Below are positions 43,241 to 50,930 of a stretch of 64,000 nucleotides of DNA, in pieces. The number at the start of each line of letters is the position of its first letter. Positions within the stretch are counted from its first letter, which is position 1. Below the pieces are notes generated by a model that worked only from the letters and a program-made list of their open reading frames with translations, had not been told where the DNA came from and made no database searches. This DNA comes from Actinomadura atramentaria DSM 43919. GTDB lineage: Bacteria; Actinomycetota; Actinomycetes; Streptosporangiales; Streptosporangiaceae. The stretch lies in NCBI RefSeq assembly GCF_000381885.1, contig NZ_KB907210.1:444104-508103 (forward strand), given 5' to 3'. Made by a program: the position numbers and the translations under genes.

Positions 43241-44293
43241 ATGAGAGGGGCGTACCGGACCGTGGCCGAAGAACAATCCACCGGGGGCTCCGCGCCGTCG
43301 CGGAGCACGCGGGGCGGGCCCTGGACGGGGAGGACGCGCCGACGCCTGGCGGCGGCCGCCTGCCTGACCGTGGCCCTGTCGCTGCCGCTGCCGACGGCGG
43401 CGCACGCGGCCCCCAAACCCACCGCCGCGGAAACGCAGAAGAAGCTCGACAAGCTCAACGAGCAGTCCGACAAGGTCGTCGAGAAGTTCAACCAGCTCTC
43501 CGAAGACCTCAAGGCGCTCAAGAAGAAGGTCGACGCCGCCAAGAAGACCACCAAGGCGGAGGAGAAGGAGTTCGAGCAGCAGCGGCAGCACATCGCTCAG
43601 CTCGCCGCCACCGCCTACAAGAACAGTGACACCGACGGGCTCGCGGGCTTCGTCGGCGGGGACGACCCGCAGTCGGCGCTGGACCAGTCGGCGCTGATCA
43701 CGCACCTGTCGTCGAACCGCGACAAGGAGCTGGCGGGCTACGTCGCCGCGCTCCAGCGGTACAAGCGCGAGCAAGCGCAACTGCAGAGCGCTTACGACGA
43801 CATGGCGACGAAGTACAAGGACCTCAAGGCCAAGAAGGCCGAGGTCGACAAGCTCGTCGCCCAGACCCGGAAGCTTCTCCGGAAGCTCGGGCAGAAGGAC
43901 AGCCCTTCGGGCGGCGGCGCGGGCGGGACCTACACCGGCCCCGCGAGCGGCAGCGCCCGCACGGCGCTCCAGTTCGCCTACGCGCAGCTCGGCGACCCGT
44001 ACAGCTACGGGGCGACGGGACCGAACTCGTGGGACTGCTCGGGTCTGACGATGAAGTCCTGGGCCGCGGCCGGGGTCAGCATCACCCGGACGACCAACAG
44101 CCAGTGGGCGGCCACCAAGCGCGTCGCCAAGAGCGACCTGCAGCCCGGTGACCTGGTCTTCTTCAACGGCCTGTCGCACGTCGGCATGTACGTCGGCGGC
44201 GGCCAGATCATCCACGCGCCCCACACGGGGACCGTGGTGAAGGTCGTGCCGCTGTCGTCGATGCCCGGTTACTACGGCGCGGGACGGCCCTGA
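43241..44293 (+). CDS. Secreted NlpC/P60 family peptidoglycan endopeptidase
   Basis: Cell-wall hydrolase of up to 350 residues. A twin-arginine-like, positively charged N-terminus leads to a Sec signal (about 36-57, ending TAAHA). A coiled-coil region (about 60-225) precedes the C-terminal NlpC/P60 domain (about 240-350) with catalytic Cys in SWDCSGLTMKSW, His in LSHVGMYVGGG and polar residue in QIIHAPHTG. This is the RipA/RipD architecture. The start is uncertain: ATG 43241, or GTG 43262, which has GAGAGGGG 11 bases ahead. A classical terminator follows. Confidence 0.92.
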   Translation: MRGAYRTVAEEQSTGGSAPSRSTRGGPWTGRTRRRLAAAACLTVALSLPLPTAAHAAPKPTAAETQKKLDKLNEQSDKVVEKFNQLSEDLKALKKKVDAAKKTTKAEEKEFEQQRQHIAQLAATAYKNSDTDGLAGFVGGDDPQSALDQSALITHLSSNRDKELAGYVAALQRYKREQAQLQSAYDDMATKYKDLKAKKAEVDKLVAQTRKLLRKLGQKDSPSGGGAGGTYTGPASGSARTALQFAYAQLGDPYSYGATGPNSWDCSGLTMKSWAAAGVSITRTTNSQWAATKRVAKSDLQPGDLVFFNGLSHVGMYVGGGQIIHAPHTGTVVKVVPLSSMPGYYGAGRP

Positions 44294-44315
44294 CGGACGT
44301 CACCCCCCGCCGCGT

Positions 44316-44354
44316 CAACGGTCCAGGGCTCTGACCTGGGCCGTTGTCGTTTTT
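44316..44354 (+). terminator. Rho-independent terminator of the NlpC/P60 gene
   Basis: Stem CAACGGTCCAGG with CCTGGGCCGTTG (one G-T pair), followed after TC by GTTTTT. The only hairpin in this window with a canonical T run. Confidence 0.88.
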
Positions 44355-44363
44355 ATGGAAGAT

Positions 44364-44391
44364 TTGCCATACGAAGGACGTTTGGTACCTT
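44364..44391 (+). promoter_or_regulatory. Promoter upstream of the tandem riboswitch region
   Basis: TTGCCA (44364-44369) and TACCTT (44386-44391) with a 16-base spacer lie in a short AT-rich island immediately after the NlpC/P60 terminator. The first c-di-AMP riboswitch begins 320 bases downstream. Confidence 0.5.
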
Positions 44392-44719
44392 GTGTCCTAC
44401 TTGCGGTGCCAGCCAGGTACCGCGGCGTCGGCATCGCCGCAGGTGAGCGCCGACATTCCCACGACACACCCCAGGTGCCGTGACCGGCCCGGCGTCCCCC
44501 AGTCGCCGCGCCCTGCTGAACCGGCCGGCCCGGCCGTACCGCGCGCACGCCCGACGCGTGCATGGCGCCGAGAGCGCGCCGCGAGCGGCCATCCGGGGAC
44601 CGGCCAGGACGGACCCGCCACGGGACCGTCCGCCAGCAAGTCAGCCCATGTCAGCGCCGCCCGCCCCCCGCGCGGAAGATCCGCGCGACGGGCCCCATCA
44701 CGCCTCAGGCGAGGCGGCA
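44392..44719 (+). other. Long untranslated stretch before riboswitch 1
   Basis: No convincing coding region: open frames here lack start signals and show no recognisable protein. The sequence is GC-rich and contains short inverted repeats such as CGCGCGGAAGATCCGCGCG near 44677-44695. It may be the 5' part of the riboswitch transcript or a decayed gene; I see nothing firmer. Confidence 0.4.
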
Positions 44720-44872
44720 ACGCCGAATCCGCGAACCGATCGCGGAACCGGGGAACCAACCGCCCGCACGTCCGCGACAGGACGGCGGGCACGGGGTGAA
44801 TCGGCTCCACGCGAGCCGTAGGGCCACTTCCACGCCCGAACCCGTCAGCTAACCCGGCAGGCGTCTGGAAGA
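44720..44872 (+). promoter_or_regulatory. Cyclic di-AMP (ydaO/yuaA) riboswitch 1
   Basis: Carries all conserved blocks of the actinobacterial ydaO class: GCCGAATCCGCG with its pairing GCGGAACCGGGGAACC near the 5' end, GGGGTGAATCGG in the middle, and CCCGAACCCGTCAGCTAACCCGGCAGGCG near the 3' end. It ends in GGAAGAAGGAG, which could serve as an SD. No clear gene follows directly. The class senses c-di-AMP and usually turns off cell-wall hydrolase or transport genes. Confidence 0.9.
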
Positions 44873-44882
44873 AGGAGCGACC

Positions 44883-45089
44883 CTGTCCAGCAGAGCAGTC
44901 CACGTCATCCGTGACGTCCCCCGGCGGGGACGCGCGGTACCGCCCCCGACCTCCTCACCCGCCGCACGCGCGGCGGGCCCGGCCCACGAGGCCCTTCCAC
45001 CGGCCGCGACGCGCTCGCTGACGAGCGCGCCGCCCGCCCCGCGGGTGCCCCGCACCGGCGCGCGAGGCGGCCTGGTCCGCGTCCCCTAG
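44883..45089 (+). other. Weak 68-codon ORF after riboswitch 1 (CTG start), perhaps a gene remnant
   Basis: An open frame from CTG 44883, 5 bases after AGGAG, to TAG 45087. The product would be Pro/Ala/Arg-rich with no signal peptide or domain I can recognise. The stop codon is the loop of a perfect 9-bp hairpin. It may be a short regulated peptide gene, a remnant of a lost wall-hydrolase gene, or chance. Codon pattern is only weakly coding-like. Confidence 0.25.
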
Positions 45090-45098
45090 GGGGACGCG
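45078..45098 (+). terminator. Hairpin closing the first riboswitch segment
   Basis: CGCGTCCCC and GGGGACGCG form a perfect 9-bp stem with loop TAG, which is also the stop codon of the weak ORF. A second hairpin (8 bp, loop TTTTC) lies at 45235-45255, directly before riboswitch 2. Confidence 0.55.
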
Positions 45099-45257
45099 CG
45101 ACGACCGCACGCCTCAGCCGCCGACGGCACCGACGCCGCCGCGACCCGTCCCGTCCGCGCCCTCGCGCGGGCGGGACCGGCGAGGCCCCTTCTCCCGGCC
45201 CGAGCGCCCGGAGAAGCACGTCCATCGACCGTACGGGCGCGCTTTTCGCGCGCCCAC

Positions 45258-45392
45258 CCGCCGAGTCCGCGCGCCAGCGCGGAGCCGGGGACCCACCTGT
45301 CCCAACGGGGTGAATCGGCCCGTCTCCGGGCCGTAGGGCGTCTTCCACGCCCGAACCCGTCAGCTAACCCGGTAGGCGACATGGAAGCGAGG
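45258..45392 (+). promoter_or_regulatory. Cyclic di-AMP (ydaO/yuaA) riboswitch 2
   Basis: A second full copy: CGCCGAGTCCGCG pairing with GCGCGGAGCCGGGGACC, then GGGGTGAATCGG, GGGCGTCTTCCACGCCC and CCGAACCCGTCAGCTAACCCGG with GTAGGCGACATGGAAGCGAGGAG at the 3' end. The CHAP hydrolase ATG follows at 45407. The 3' core is nearly identical to copy 1 (a 20-base CCCGAACCCGTCAGCTAACC block is shared), while the flanks differ. Confidence 0.93.
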
Positions 45393-45406
45393 AGTCACAC
45401 CCGCTC

Positions 45407-46396
45407 ATGACCGGCAAGATCGGAAGACATCGCAAACCCGGCCCGCTCGCCGTCGCGCTCCGCACGACCGGCGCGCTGGTCGCCGGCGCGGCCCTCGCGG
45501 GCACCGCCGCCGCGTCCGCCCAGGCCGCCGTGCCGGGGCCGGACCACCGGGGCGGCGACCGCGGCTCGGACCGCGTCTCGGCCGCGACGGCCGGGACCGG
45601 GGCCGTCCGCGCCGTCGGCCTCGCGGACGCGCCCGCCGGGGACGTCCAGGACCGGTTCGACGCCCGCCACGACGACGGCCCGAGCCTGGCCGCCGACCTC
45701 GGCGACGGTCTCGGCACGCCGCTCGACGGAGGCCGCGACGCCGAGCCCGACACCGGCTCGGACACGCTCGCCTCCCGCCTCGACGACGACCCGGGCGCCG
45801 ACCTCGGCCCCCGCACGCTCGACGCCCCCGGCGACGGCGCCGACCGCCTCGGCGGCCGGGCCGACGAGCGCGACCTCGTCCCCGCCGAACCCGGGGACGG
45901 CGGCGACCGGCCCACCGCGCAGGAACTGCTCAAGGTGGCCGAGTCGCAGGTCGGCGTCCACGAGGACGGCGGCGGCGAGACCAAGTTCCAGGACTGGTAC
46001 ATGTCCACCGACCGGGCCAAGGAGACCGTCCGCCGCGACGGCGGCTCGATCAGCGGGTACAAGGACGCGTCCTGGTGCTCGATGTTCGTCTCCTGGGTCG
46101 GGAACAAGGTCGGGTTCTCCGACCAGGTCGGCCAGGACGCCTGGACCATCGCGCACGCCGAGTGGTTCAAGGACGAGGGCCGCTGGGGCACCAAGCCCAA
46201 GCCCGGCGCGGTCGTCTTCTTCTCCTGGGACGGCGGCAAGTCCCTCGACTCGATCGAGCACGTCGGCTTCGTCGTCAAGGACAACGGCGACGGAACCGTC
46301 GAGACCGTGGAGGGGAACACCAGCAACGCGGTGAAGATGAGGACCCGGGACACCGACCAGATCGTCGGATACGGGTACCCCGACTACGCCAAGTGA
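45407..46396 (+). CDS. Secreted CHAP-domain peptidoglycan hydrolase
   Basis: Secreted amidase/endopeptidase of 329 residues. The signal peptide covers about 1-42 (cleavage after ASAQA), followed by a long low-complexity Asp/Gly/Arg-rich linker (about 43-165). The C-terminal CHAP domain (about 170-329) has catalytic Cys in KDASWCSMFVSWVG and His in SIEHVGFVVKDNGDGTVETVEGN. It is controlled by the c-di-AMP riboswitch just upstream, so its expression should fall when c-di-AMP is high. AGGAG lies 11 bases before the ATG. Confidence 0.93.
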   Translation: MTGKIGRHRKPGPLAVALRTTGALVAGAALAGTAAASAQAAVPGPDHRGGDRGSDRVSAATAGTGAVRAVGLADAPAGDVQDRFDARHDDGPSLAADLGDGLGTPLDGGRDAEPDTGSDTLASRLDDDPGADLGPRTLDAPGDGADRLGGRADERDLVPAEPGDGGDRPTAQELLKVAESQVGVHEDGGGETKFQDWYMSTDRAKETVRRDGGSISGYKDASWCSMFVSWVGNKVGFSDQVGQDAWTIAHAEWFKDEGRWGTKPKPGAVVFFSWDGGKSLDSIEHVGFVVKDNGDGTVETVEGNTSNAVKMRTRDTDQIVGYGYPDYAK

Positions 46397-46477
46397 CCGG
46401 CACGGGGATCAGCACGGGGATCGTCCGGGGCGACCGGGTGGCCCGGCCCGCCCCGGCCGCTCACTAGGATCGCCCGC

Positions 46478-47749
46478 ATGACCGGCGATCCCGACCGCGG
46501 AGCCCCGCGCCCGGCGGCCGCCGCCCTCCGGCGGCGGATCGCCCTCGGCGCGGGGCTCTGCGCCGTCCTGTGCCTCATCGCGGCGTTCGCCGTCGCGGTG
46601 ACCCGCGGGGACGGCCCCGCGGCCGCCCCGAGCACGTCGGCGGCGGCCGTCGGGTCGCCGCAGCCCGCCGCCGTGCGGACCGTCCTGGCGAACCGCGCCG
46701 CGGCCGTCCGGGACGGGGACCGGGCCCGCTTCCTCGCCACCGTCGCCGCCGCGCCCGCCGCGTTCCGGGACGCGCAGGCGCAGGTCTTCGACAACCTCCG
46801 CAGGCTCCCGCTGGCGGACTGGGCCGAGGAGTACACCGGCCCGTCCCGCGACGCCTCGACCGGCGCGGGCAGCGCCGTGGACGTCCGGCTCCGCTACCGG
46901 TTCGCCGGGTACGACCGCGCCGACGTCGTCCGCGACCGGCACCTGCTGTTCGCCTACCGCTCCGGCACGTGGGTGATCACCGGCTCCGGCGCGAAGGACG
47001 CCCCGGAGATCTGGGACGGCGGCCCGCTCACCGTCGTGCGCGGGAAGTCCAGCCTCGTCGTCGGGGACGCCGCCGGGCTCGCGGACGTGTCCCGGCTGCT
47101 GGACCGCGCCGTCCCCGCCGTCACCGCCGTGACGGGCAGGAACTGGGCGCGCCGCGTCGTCGCGCTCGCGCCCGCGCAGCCGTCCGTCGCCGCCGCGCTC
47201 GCCGGGGCCGACCAGGACCTCACCCAGATCGCCGCGCTCGCGACCGTCGCGCCGGGCGGGAAGGGCGCGCGCGGCGAGGACCGGGTGCTGATCTCCCCCG
47301 GCACGTTCAACCGCCTCAACGCGCTCGGCCGCCGCGTCGTCCTCACCCACGAGCTGACCCACGTCGCGACGGGCGGCGCGCACGACTCCCGCACGCCGCT
47401 GTGGCTGATCGAGGGCTTCGCCGACTACGTCGGGTACCGCGGCGCGAAGGTGTCCGTGCGGTCCGCCGCAGGGGAGCTGGCCGCCGACGTCCGGGCCGGG
47501 CGGGTGCCCGGCGCGCTGCCCGGCGCGGACGCGTTCGGGTCCGACGCGCCCCGCCTCGCGCAGGCGTACCAGGAGTCCTGGCTGGCGTGCCGGATGATCG
47601 CCCAGCGGTACGGTGAGGCGGCGCTCGTCCGGCTCTACCGGGCCGCCGGGCGGCACGCCGAGGGCACGGCGCTGCGCGACGTCCTCGGGACCAGCGCGGC
47701 GCGCTTCACCGCGGCGTGGCGCGACTACCTCCGGAAGGAACTGCGTTGA
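46478..47749 (+). CDS. Membrane-anchored HExxH metalloprotein (gluzincin-like)
   Basis: 423-residue protein with one N-terminal membrane anchor (about 20-42) and an extracellular part. The middle resembles an NTF2-like domain (about 65-175). The zinc motif HELTHVA lies near residue 290, with WLIEGFADYVGYRG 18 residues later supplying the third ligand Glu, so it is a gluzincin-type peptidase domain. TAGGAT ends 7 bases before the ATG and there is no SD, so it is likely leaderless. Its stop overlaps the TTG start of a second metallopeptidase (TTGA). Substrate unknown. Confidence 0.85.
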   Translation: MTGDPDRGAPRPAAAALRRRIALGAGLCAVLCLIAAFAVAVTRGDGPAAAPSTSAAAVGSPQPAAVRTVLANRAAAVRDGDRARFLATVAAAPAAFRDAQAQVFDNLRRLPLADWAEEYTGPSRDASTGAGSAVDVRLRYRFAGYDRADVVRDRHLLFAYRSGTWVITGSGAKDAPEIWDGGPLTVVRGKSSLVVGDAAGLADVSRLLDRAVPAVTAVTGRNWARRVVALAPAQPSVAAALAGADQDLTQIAALATVAPGGKGARGEDRVLISPGTFNRLNALGRRVVLTHELTHVATGGAHDSRTPLWLIEGFADYVGYRGAKVSVRSAAGELAADVRAGRVPGALPGADAFGSDAPRLAQAYQESWLACRMIAQRYGEAALVRLYRAAGRHAEGTALRDVLGTSAARFTAAWRDYLRKELR

Positions 47750-49071
47750 GCGAACCGGACGCCCGCCGGCCCCGGCTGTGGGCGGCGGGCTGCGCCGCCG
47801 TGCTGTTCGCCGCCGTCGCCGGCGTCCTCGCCGCGACGACCCCCTGGAACCCGCTGCCCGGCGCGGTGCCCGGCGGCCGCGTCCGCCCCGACTCCGCGCT
47901 GGACTTCTCCAGCGCCGAGCTGGCCCGCGCCCGCGCGTTCGACGCCGCGATCAACCCGCCCGCGTACGCGTCGCTGCTGCTCGGACTCGCCGTCGTGCTG
48001 GTGCTGGGCCTGACGCCGCTCGGCGCGCGCCTGCTGCGGTGGGCGACCGCGCGGGTCCGCCGGTGGCCGCTGCGCGTCGCGCTCGCCGTCGTCGTCCTGA
48101 CGACGCTGCTGCGGCTGGTGTCGCTGCCGTTCGGGATCTGGAGCCACGGCACGCTGCGCGACTACGGCCTGTCCACGCAGGCCCTCCCCGCGTGGCTCGC
48201 GGACCAGGCGAAGTCCCTCGCCGTCACCTGGGTCGTGTGGACGGTCGGGATGGTGCTGCTGTTCGCGCTGCTGCGCCGCTTCCCGCGCTACTGGTGGACG
48301 GGCGCGGCGCTCGGCGCGTTCGCGCTGGTCGTCGCGGGCTCGTTCGCCTACCCGGTCGTCGTCGAGCCGATGTTCAACGACTTCAGGCCGCTGCCCGCCG
48401 GGACGCTGCGCACCGACCTGATGTCGATGGCGGCGCGCGACGGTGTGCCGGTGAAGGACGTCCTCGTCGCCGACGCGTCCCGCCGCACCACGGCGCTGAA
48501 CGCGTACGTGTCCGGGTTCGGCTCCACGCGCCGCATCGTGGTGTACGACACGCTGCTGTCGTCGCCGCCCCCGCAGATCCGGTCGGTGGTCGCGCACGAG
48601 CTGGGCCACGCCAAGCGCGGGGACGTCCTGTACGGGACGCTCGTCGGCGCGCTCGCCGTCGCGGGCGGCGTGTGCCTGCTGGGGCTGCTGCTGTCCTCGC
48701 CGCGCCTGCGGCGCCGCGCGGGCCTCGATCCCGGCGACGGGGGACGCGGCACCGCCGACCCGCGCGCCGTCGCGCTGGTCCTCGCGCTCGTCGTCGTCGC
48801 CATGCACGTCGCCGCGCCGCTGGAGAACCTGGTGAGCCGCCGCATCGAGGCCCGCGCCGACGCGCACGCCCTCGACCTCACCGGCGACCCGGGGACGTTC
48901 GCGGAGATGCAGCACGAGCTGGCCGTCCGCAACATCGACGACCCGGGCCCGAACGCGCTGGAGCGGCTGCTGTGGATGACGCACCCGTCCGGCGCGGAGC
49001 GCATCGCGATGGCCCGCACCTGGGCGCGCATGCACCGCCATAGCGAACCGCCCCCGCTCGCCGGCCGCTGA
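47746..49071 (+). CDS. M48 family metallopeptidase (Ste24/CAAX protease-like)
   Basis: Membrane metallopeptidase of 441 residues with five to seven hydrophobic segments. The N-terminal part resembles the Ste24/CAAX prenyl protease N-domain. The zinc motif is VVAHELGHAKRGD near residue 285, with the third ligand Glu in RRIEARADAHAL near 370. The TTG start overlaps the preceding stop (TTGA) and has GGAAGGA as SD, showing tight coupling of two HExxH proteins. Bacteria lack prenylated CAAX proteins, so membrane-protein quality control is the likelier role. Confidence 0.9.
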   Translation: MSEPDARRPRLWAAGCAAVLFAAVAGVLAATTPWNPLPGAVPGGRVRPDSALDFSSAELARARAFDAAINPPAYASLLLGLAVVLVLGLTPLGARLLRWATARVRRWPLRVALAVVVLTTLLRLVSLPFGIWSHGTLRDYGLSTQALPAWLADQAKSLAVTWVVWTVGMVLLFALLRRFPRYWWTGAALGAFALVVAGSFAYPVVVEPMFNDFRPLPAGTLRTDLMSMAARDGVPVKDVLVADASRRTTALNAYVSGFGSTRRIVVYDTLLSSPPPQIRSVVAHELGHAKRGDVLYGTLVGALAVAGGVCLLGLLLSSPRLRRRAGLDPGDGGRGTADPRAVALVLALVVVAMHVAAPLENLVSRRIEARADAHALDLTGDPGTFAEMQHELAVRNIDDPGPNALERLLWMTHPSGAERIAMARTWARMHRHSEPPPLAGR

Positions 49072-49093
49072 GCGGCGGACGAACGGGGGCGGT
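49047..49093. terminator. Terminator between the M48 gene and the L,D-transpeptidase gene
   Basis: ACCGCCCCCG (49047-49056) pairs with CGGGGGCGGT (49084-49093), enclosing a second small stem (GCCGCTGAGCGGC). The left arm is inside the last codons of the M48 gene. It separates two converging genes. Confidence 0.6.
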
Positions 49094-49121
49094 CCCGGTG
49101 CTGCGGGCTCGGGACGCGGAT

Positions 49122-50408
49122 TCAGGACGCCGGCTTGGACACCGCGCCCGCCTCCGGCCCGGTCGGGGCGCCGCCCGTCCCCGCCGCCGCGGCCTGGCTG
49201 CCCTCCTGCGGGCCGACCTGCACCGACTTCTTGGACGCGCTGCCCTTCAGCCAGTCGTTCCAGTTGAGCTGCCAGTAGCCCCAGCCGTTCTCCGGCTCCA
49301 GCTTCCGGTTCGTCCCGGTGATCGTGTACGGGTCGCCCCGGTAGGAGAACCGGTAGAACCAGGCGGCGTTGGAGTCGCTGGCGTTGACGCAGCCGTGGCT
49401 GACGTTGCTGTTGCCCTGCGAGCCCTCCGACCACGGCGCGGCGTGGACGTACTCGCCGCTGTTGGAGATCCGCACCGCCGAGTACACGGTCTGCCGGTAG
49501 TAGCCGGGGCAGCCGGGCCCGCAGCCGGTCGTGGACGAGTCCATGATGACCGGGTTGGCCTTCTCCATCGTCAGGTGGACGCCGTTGGTCGTCGTGTGCT
49601 CCCGCGAACCGCCCATCCCCATGCTGACCGGGATCTTGCGCATGAACTTGCCGTTCTTCCACACCCACATCTGGTGCTTCTTCGCGCTGGCCTTGGTGAT
49701 GTGCTCGTCCCCGATGCGGAACCGCAGCTCCTGGTTCCGGCCGCCCCACAGGTTGTCCGCGACGCGGACGCCCGCCAGGTGCGAGCGGAACGTGACGTCG
49801 GTGTGCGCGGGCCAGTAGCTGCGCGGCCGGAACACGACCGTCCGGCTCCCGAACCAGTGCCACGCGCCCTCGACGGGCCGGCTCGCCGTCACCTCCAGGC
49901 CGTTCTCCGCCGCGACCTTGTCGGTCACCGCGCGGTCGAAGTGCATGATGATCGGCATCCCGACGCCGACCGTCTCCCGGTTGTCGGGCGCCTCGAACGA
50001 GACGGCCAGCGACGGACCGGCCTTCGCCGTGCGGAAGCTGCTGGTGACGGTGCGGGTCCGGCCGTCCCTGCCGAGACCCGTCGCCGCGACGTGGTAGTCG
50101 GTCTCGGGGTCGAGCGTCCACCGGGACCGCCAGCGGGTGCGGTCGGCGCTCAGCTCGCCCTGCACCTCGCCGTTCCTGGAGGTGACGGTGACGTTCTCGA
50201 CCGTCCCGTTCTTCGCCTGCACGGTGACGGGGCTGTCCGGCCGCAGCGCCGCCCCGCCGTTCTGCACCGGCGCGACCGCCAGCTCCAGCACGTCACCGGG
50301 GTTCCCGCCCCCCGCGCACCCGGCCGTGCCCGCCGCCAGGACGCCCGCCATCAGCGTCGCCGCGGCCGCACGGCCCTTCCCTTTCGTCCCTGAGACGCCG
50401 ACTCGCAC
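49122..50408 (-). CDS. Lipoprotein L,D-transpeptidase (YkuD domain)
   Basis: Forms 3-3 cross-links in peptidoglycan. The 428-residue precursor has a lipoprotein signal with lipobox LAAGTAGC (Cys about residue 31). Two Ig-like domains (about 45-245) precede the YkuD domain (about 250-390), with the active site SHGCVNASDSNAAWFYRF. This is the LdtMt2-type layout. GTG 50408 is preferred because GGGGGAG lies 6 bases ahead; an upstream GTG at 50429 is possible. It lies next to ctaF, in reverse of the M48 gene. Confidence 0.93.
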   Translation of the reverse strand: MRVGVSGTKGKGRAAAATLMAGVLAAGTAGCAGGGNPGDVLELAVAPVQNGGAALRPDSPVTVQAKNGTVENVTVTSRNGEVQGELSADRTRWRSRWTLDPETDYHVAATGLGRDGRTRTVTSSFRTAKAGPSLAVSFEAPDNRETVGVGMPIIMHFDRAVTDKVAAENGLEVTASRPVEGAWHWFGSRTVVFRPRSYWPAHTDVTFRSHLAGVRVADNLWGGRNQELRFRIGDEHITKASAKKHQMWVWKNGKFMRKIPVSMGMGGSREHTTTNGVHLTMEKANPVIMDSSTTGCGPGCPGYYRQTVYSAVRISNSGEYVHAAPWSEGSQGNSNVSHGCVNASDSNAAWFYRFSYRGDPYTITGTNRKLEPENGWGYWQLNWNDWLKGSASKKSVQVGPQEGSQAAAAGTGGAPTGPEAGAVSKPAS

Positions 50409-50457
50409 CGTCAACTCCCCCGTTGTCACTGTGTGCCACCGGTCGTTCCCATGACGA

Positions 50458-50499
50458 AGGGGGCCGATGCTCGCGCAGAACGCGAAACACCGACCCCCT
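50458..50499 (-). terminator. Terminator of the ctaCDF operon
   Basis: AGGGGGCCGATG (50458-50469) pairs with CACCGACCCCCT (50488-50499) with two wobble pairs, enclosing a small GCGC/CGCG stem, 18 bases after the ctaF stop. Confidence 0.6.
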
Positions 50500-50516
50500 G
50501 GGAGTGTCTTTGCCTG

Positions 50517-50927
50517 TCAGTGGGCGAAGTGCCCCCGGTAGTACTCGAACACGAATCCGATGACGGACATGATGATCGCGGCGAAGCCGAGGAGCACCAG
50601 CCACCAGCCGAACACGATGCCGAGCGTGATCGTCGCCGCCGACAGGCCGACGAACAGCGGCCACCAGCTGTACGGGCTGAAGAAGCCCAGCTCGCCGGCC
50701 GCGTCCGCGATGTCGCCCTCGGGGTCGTCCTCGTAGAGGGGACCGCCGTTGGCGTTCTCCAGCCGCCGGATCGTGAAGTGGATGTAGAAGCCGATCAGAC
50801 CGGCCAGGCCGACGGCCAGCGCCATCGCCGTGGTGCCCGTCCAGTCGCCGGACCACAGCCAGTAGACGACGTCGGTGACGAGGAAGAAGATCGCGCACCC
50901 GTAGAACATGAACGCCTGAACGCGCAT
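50517..50927 (-). CDS. ctaF: Cytochrome c oxidase subunit IV, actinobacterial type (CtaF)
   Basis: 136-residue small oxidase subunit with four membrane helices. It begins MRVQAFMFYGCAIFFLVTDVVYWLW and contains GFFSPYSWWPLFVGLSAATITLGIVFGWWLVLLG, the conserved signature of actinobacterial CtaF. It is expressed with ctaC and ctaD from one transcript, starting 3 bases after the ctaD stop. Confidence 0.95.
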   Translation of the reverse strand: MRVQAFMFYGCAIFFLVTDVVYWLWSGDWTGTTAMALAVGLAGLIGFYIHFTIRRLENANGGPLYEDDPEGDIADAAGELGFFSPYSWWPLFVGLSAATITLGIVFGWWLVLLGFAAIIMSVIGFVFEYYRGHFAH

Positions 50928-50930
50928 CGG

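Noticed and set aside
44400..44720. Third riboswitch copy in the long leader
   Set aside because: The GGGGTGAATCGG and GTCAGCTAACC blocks are absent there.
44315..44903. Several 70-170 codon frames in the gap after NlpC/P60
   Set aside because: They lie over the terminator, promoter and riboswitch 1 and have no SD or recognisable product. Only the CTG frame after riboswitch 1 has a plausible initiation signal.
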